Below are positions 7,460 to 9,556 of a stretch of 9,556 nucleotides of DNA, one piece after another. This stretch comes from Desulfobacteraceae bacterium (GTDB lineage: Bacteria; Desulfobacterota; Desulfobacteria; Desulfobacterales; Desulfobacteraceae), in contig WFQS01000291.1 in the NCBI GenBank assembly GCA_015486915.1, positions 1 to 9,556 on the forward strand, read 5' to 3'. The number at the start of each line of letters is the position of its first letter. Position 1 is the first letter of the stretch. The notes beneath the pieces are model-generated. The model searched no databases and had not been told where the DNA came from. It worked only from the letters and a program-made list of their open reading frames with translations. The translations under genes and the position numbers were made by a program.

Positions 7460-7767
7460 AAACCTTTTGCCCTGGCAAAGGCCATTTTCAGTTCATGGAG
7501 AAGACTTTCCATTAATTTTTCTTCGTCTTCCTCTAAATTCCCCTGTGTTTTTTTTTCCAGCATTATAACCATATCTATTGTCTGTTTAGCAAGATCAAGA
7601 TCCCTTACCCTTGCTCCGGTGGATGGTTCCGGCATCTCCCCGAGGTGAACAAGGGCAGACGAATAAAGAGACAAAATAAAAGTGGAAAAAGCAACTTCAG
7701 GCATGCTGTTTTCCGGACCTGGAGTGCCACTGCCATCCTTCATTACAAAACCGTTTCCTTCATCCAT
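7456..7767 (-). CDS. DUF1844 family protein, function unknown
   Basis: A 103-residue cytoplasmic protein with no signal peptide or membrane segment. From about residue 22 it reads MPEVAFSTFILSLYSSAL, then LGEMPEPSTG, DLDLAKQTIDMVIMLEKKT and a helical end LMESLLHELKMAF; this is the pattern I know from DUF1844 proteins, which have no established function. I chose the ATG at 7765-7767, which has AAAAAAAGG 9 bases upstream. A longer version starts at TTG 7797, but its AAGGA directly touches the codon, too close to work well. Its stop overlaps the ispE start as ATGA, so it is co-translated with ispE. The stretch 7768-7924 on its 5' side holds no gene I can support. Confidence 0.85.
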   Translation of the reverse strand: MDEGNGFVMKDGSGTPGPENSMPEVAFSTFILSLYSSALVHLGEMPEPSTGARVRDLDLAKQTIDMVIMLEKKTQGNLEEDEEKLMESLLHELKMAFARAKGL

Positions 7768-7924
7768 TTTCTGCAACCTTTTTTTAAAAATTTTCAATCC
7801 TTATATCAGGTAAACCCGGCCTGTCCGGATTTGTATCCTTCACTTACTTTTTACTACCGCCCCCTTCCCTGCCCATGGATTCAACAGCACAGAAGCGACA
7901 TGGCAGAAATTGAGGGATAATGCA

Positions 7925-8542
7925 CTAAAGATCAGGGTCAATATAATTCCATATCACCCTTGAATCCCCCTTTACCACAGAAGAAAGATATCCGTCTACA
8001 ATGAAATGTTCAACCCTGTAGATATCATCGTCAGCCATCAGCACAGTATTTAAATAATCAGGGACCTCAATTACTCTTACACCTCTCATACCCTGCAACC
8101 CCGTACCGATGAGTTTAAGCACCGCTTCCTTTGAAGTAAAACACCTGAAAAAGATCAGATTTATATTATCTGTTTCAAACAGGTCCTTTTCCTCTGGACT
8201 GCATATACGTTTAAATAAAGGAATTGAGACCGGTTTTATTTTTTCAATATCAATGCCCGTATCAGAACGTGCAACAATTCCTGCTGTACAGCCTGGTTTA
8301 TGTGAAATAGACCAGTAAATCCCACGACAGGAAAGGGGTTTTCCCTTTTTGTTTTTTTTTAACTTTTCAGGATAAAACCCTGAATATTCCCCTGAAATCC
8401 TGAGACTCTGCCTTGCATACCTGCCAAGAAAAATCGTTTTATCCCTTGATTTAAGCTGTCCGGATGTTTCAGGTACTTTTAAAAGAACAGGATAAAGGAC
8501 TGAAATGTCTGTTTCCTCCCGGTATGGTGTATCATTTCGCAA
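7925..8542 (-). CDS. 4'-phosphopantetheinyl transferase, Sfp type
   Basis: Transfers 4'-phosphopantetheine from CoA to a serine of carrier proteins (acyl, peptidyl or aryl carrier). The 205-residue product carries the superfamily motifs in order: WSISHKPG (77-84), the Mg-binding GIDIE (96-100) and FTSKEAVLK (135-143). The common Trp of the last motif (W-x-x-KEA) is Phe135 here. The first ~70 residues are poorly conserved. The only start before an in-frame stop is TTG at 8540-8542, inside the 3' end of cooC (11-bp overlap), with a weak AAAG-type leader, so it likely depends on cooC translation. No fatty-acid, polyketide or peptide synthase gene is present, so the carrier target is unknown. It could be the cell's main PPTase or one dedicated to a secondary pathway. 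Confidence 0.88.
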   Translation of the reverse strand: MRNDTPYREETDISVLYPVLLKVPETSGQLKSRDKTIFLGRYARQSLRISGEYSGFYPEKLKKNKKGKPLSCRGIYWSISHKPGCTAGIVARSDTGIDIEKIKPVSIPLFKRICSPEEKDLFETDNINLIFFRCFTSKEAVLKLIGTGLQGMRGVRVIEVPDYLNTVLMADDDIYRVEHFIVDGYLSSVVKGDSRVIWNYIDPDL

Positions 8543-9290
8543 GCATATCTTTCATCATTGCATCAACAGCCACAACTGCAGGAGAATCATCCGGAAGATC
8601 AATCAAAGATTTCCTTTCCATATCAAACTCTAGAAGGGCTTTGTCTTCAGGAATTTTGCAGACAATGGGGATATCGATTTTTTCAGCTTCAGCAAGAAAA
8701 ACTGAGCCAAGTTCCTCTGGTGCCCTGTTCACAACAAGTCCTATATTGGTCACGGCAAGTTTGAGCCCGCCGAGCATCTCCTTTATTCTTGCAACTGCCC
8801 TTAATCCCCTTAAGGCATAATCTGTGACAAGAAGAAGCATATCAACCTTTCCACTGGTACGTCTGCTTAAATGTTCCATTCCCGCTTCATTATCAACGAG
8901 AAGATATTTGTAATTTTTACTCAATTGTTCTGTGAACCGGTTAAGGATATTGTTCACCATGCAGTAACAGCCCTGGCCTTCCTGACGTCCCATTACAAGG
9001 AGATCAAAGGCCTGGGTTTCTATGATAATCTGATTCATCAGCATTTCAATATAAACGATTTTATCCATACCGGATGGAACACCCTGGGGGTCACGCATAA
9101 AATCTTCCCTGACATCTCCAACGGTTTTTGTAACGTCCATTCCAAGGGTTTCACCAAGATTACTATTGGGGTCAGCATCAACTGCCAGCACTGGAGAAGC
9201 CCCGGTTTTTGCAAGATATCTCAAGGCAAGTGCAGAGACTGTTGTTTTCCCGACACCGCCCTTTCCGGCAAGCGCAATTATTTTACTCAT
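8532..9290 (-). CDS. cooC: CooC-type nickel-insertion ATPase (CO dehydrogenase maturation)
   Basis: SIMIBI-class ATPase of the CooC/AcsF group, which delivers nickel to carbon monoxide dehydrogenase/acetyl-CoA synthase. The 252-residue protein begins with a deviant Walker A loop, GKGGVGKTT (9-17, signature Lys10 and Lys15). DADPNSNLGE (38-47) follows, then the family Cys-Tyr-Cys motif at 108-110, which lines up with the metal-binding cysteines of Carboxydothermus CooC1. VDNEAGMEHLSRRT is a further match. I chose the ATG at 9288-9290 because GGGAG is 5 bases upstream; a TTG at 9302 would swallow this site. No CO dehydrogenase gene is in the window, so the partner enzyme is inferred. It is the first gene of a leftward unit with the PPTase, whose start it overlaps. 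Confidence 0.92.
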   Translation of the reverse strand: MSKIIALAGKGGVGKTTVSALALRYLAKTGASPVLAVDADPNSNLGETLGMDVTKTVGDVREDFMRDPQGVPSGMDKIVYIEMLMNQIIIETQAFDLLVMGRQEGQGCYCMVNNILNRFTEQLSKNYKYLLVDNEAGMEHLSRRTSGKVDMLLLVTDYALRGLRAVARIKEMLGGLKLAVTNIGLVVNRAPEELGSVFLAEAEKIDIPIVCKIPEDKALLEFDMERKSLIDLPDDSPAVVAVDAMMKDMLAK

Positions 9291-9372
9291 TATTACTCCC
9301 AAATACAGGTTAAAAAAATAAATTTAAAAATTACTCATCAATAAAAACAGAAAAAAAACAGAAAAAATTTTG

Positions 9373-9399
9373 ATCATACATCAAAGAATCTCGTTTCAA
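9373..9399 (-). promoter_or_regulatory. Possible promoter for cooC
   Basis: On the minus strand TTGAAA (9399-9394) and TATGAT (9378-9373) resemble sigma-70 -35 and -10 boxes, 83 bases before the cooC ATG. The spacer is only 15 bases, shorter than ideal, and the region is so AT-rich that chance matches are easy. A weak call. Confidence 0.3.
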
Positions 9400-9418
9400 T
9401 ACCTGATTTTCAGATATA

Positions 9419-9439
9419 TTGCCACAAAATATAAGGCAA
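9419..9439. promoter_or_regulatory. Inverted repeat in the divergent spacer, possible operator
   Basis: TTGCC (9419-9423) and GGCAA (9435-9439) form a 5-bp-arm inverted repeat with an 11-base AT-only centre apart from one C, within otherwise A/T-rich DNA. It lies between the possible cooC promoter and the + strand promoter at 9524-9552, so a shared regulator could bind here. No specific regulator is recognised. Confidence 0.3.
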
Positions 9440-9523
9440 AACAAAAAAAACGCAACAAGAAAAACAAAAGCAGATAAATTTTATAAGAAACTCAAATCAC
9501 AGCTTAGTTACAAAAAATTTGAT

Positions 9524-9552
9524 TTGACAGATAAAAAAGGGTTAGATATAGA
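9524..9552 (+). promoter_or_regulatory. Sigma-70-type promoter for a rightward gene beyond the window
   Basis: TTGACA (9524-9529, perfect -35), a 17-base spacer, then TATAGA (9547-9552, four of six -10 positions). Transcription would start after the window ends, so the target gene is not seen. It would be divergent from cooC. The stretch 9303-9556 otherwise holds no coding region I can support; it is A/T-rich with repeated A-tracts. Confidence 0.55.
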
Positions 9553-9556
9553 TACC

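Noticed and set aside
7816..7828. CCGG-N5-CCGG as a terminator after the PPTase gene
   Set aside because: A 4-bp self-complementary stem with no T-run after it on either strand is too weak to call.

Overview
The window (9,556 bp, fairly AT-rich) looks like chromosome of an anaerobic, sulfate-reducer-type Desulfobacterota bacterium, probably Desulfobacteraceae-like. This is inferred from a selenocysteine-containing formate dehydrogenase, a CooC-type nickel-insertion ATPase (both fit a Wood-Ljungdahl / CO-dehydrogenase lifestyle), and the order ispE - tRNA-Gln - prs - rplY - pth, which I recall from delta-proteobacterial genomes. No mobile element, CRISPR array or phage gene is visible.

Layout. 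On the + strand, positions 1-2069 hold the 3' part of a formate dehydrogenase catalytic subunit. Its in-frame TGA at 432-434 is read as selenocysteine: a SECIS-like hairpin follows and family-conserved sequence continues. After its stop come a 7-bp tandem repeat and a hairpin that probably separates it from the convergent minus-strand genes. Everything else is on the minus strand. In transcription order (right to left): cooC-like ATPase (9290-8532), overlapping Sfp-type phosphopantetheinyl transferase (8542-7925), DUF1844 protein (7767-7456) overlapping ispE by ATGA (7459-6554), tRNA-Gln(UUG) (6530-6455), prs (6420-5479), a structured 228-bp spacer, rplY/ctc (5250-4609), pth (4592-4014), a 251-bp spacer, carD/cdnL (3762-3226), a terminator-like hairpin, and an RluD-type pseudouridine synthase (3140-2187).

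How the genes fit together. The ispE-to-pth block is a housekeeping cluster: isoprenoid precursor synthesis, a tRNA, PRPP synthesis, a ribosomal protein and peptidyl-tRNA recycling. CarD (RNA polymerase/rRNA promoter control) and the rRNA pseudouridine synthase extend the theme of ribosome and transcription economy. The cooC and fdh genes at the two ends belong to C1 metabolism. They point in opposite senses and are separated by the housekeeping block, so they are not one operon.

The most unusual structure is the prs-rplY spacer. It holds two diverged copies of a ~91-bp unit (5296-5387 and 5388-5478). Each copy can fold, in minus-strand RNA, into a similar series of hairpins, and one base difference keeps a stem only through a G-U wobble on that strand. 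This is the best candidate for an undescribed element: a tandem structured leader for rplY or a duplicated small RNA. A good -35/-10 pair on the + strand at the right edge suggests a divergent gene beyond the window.
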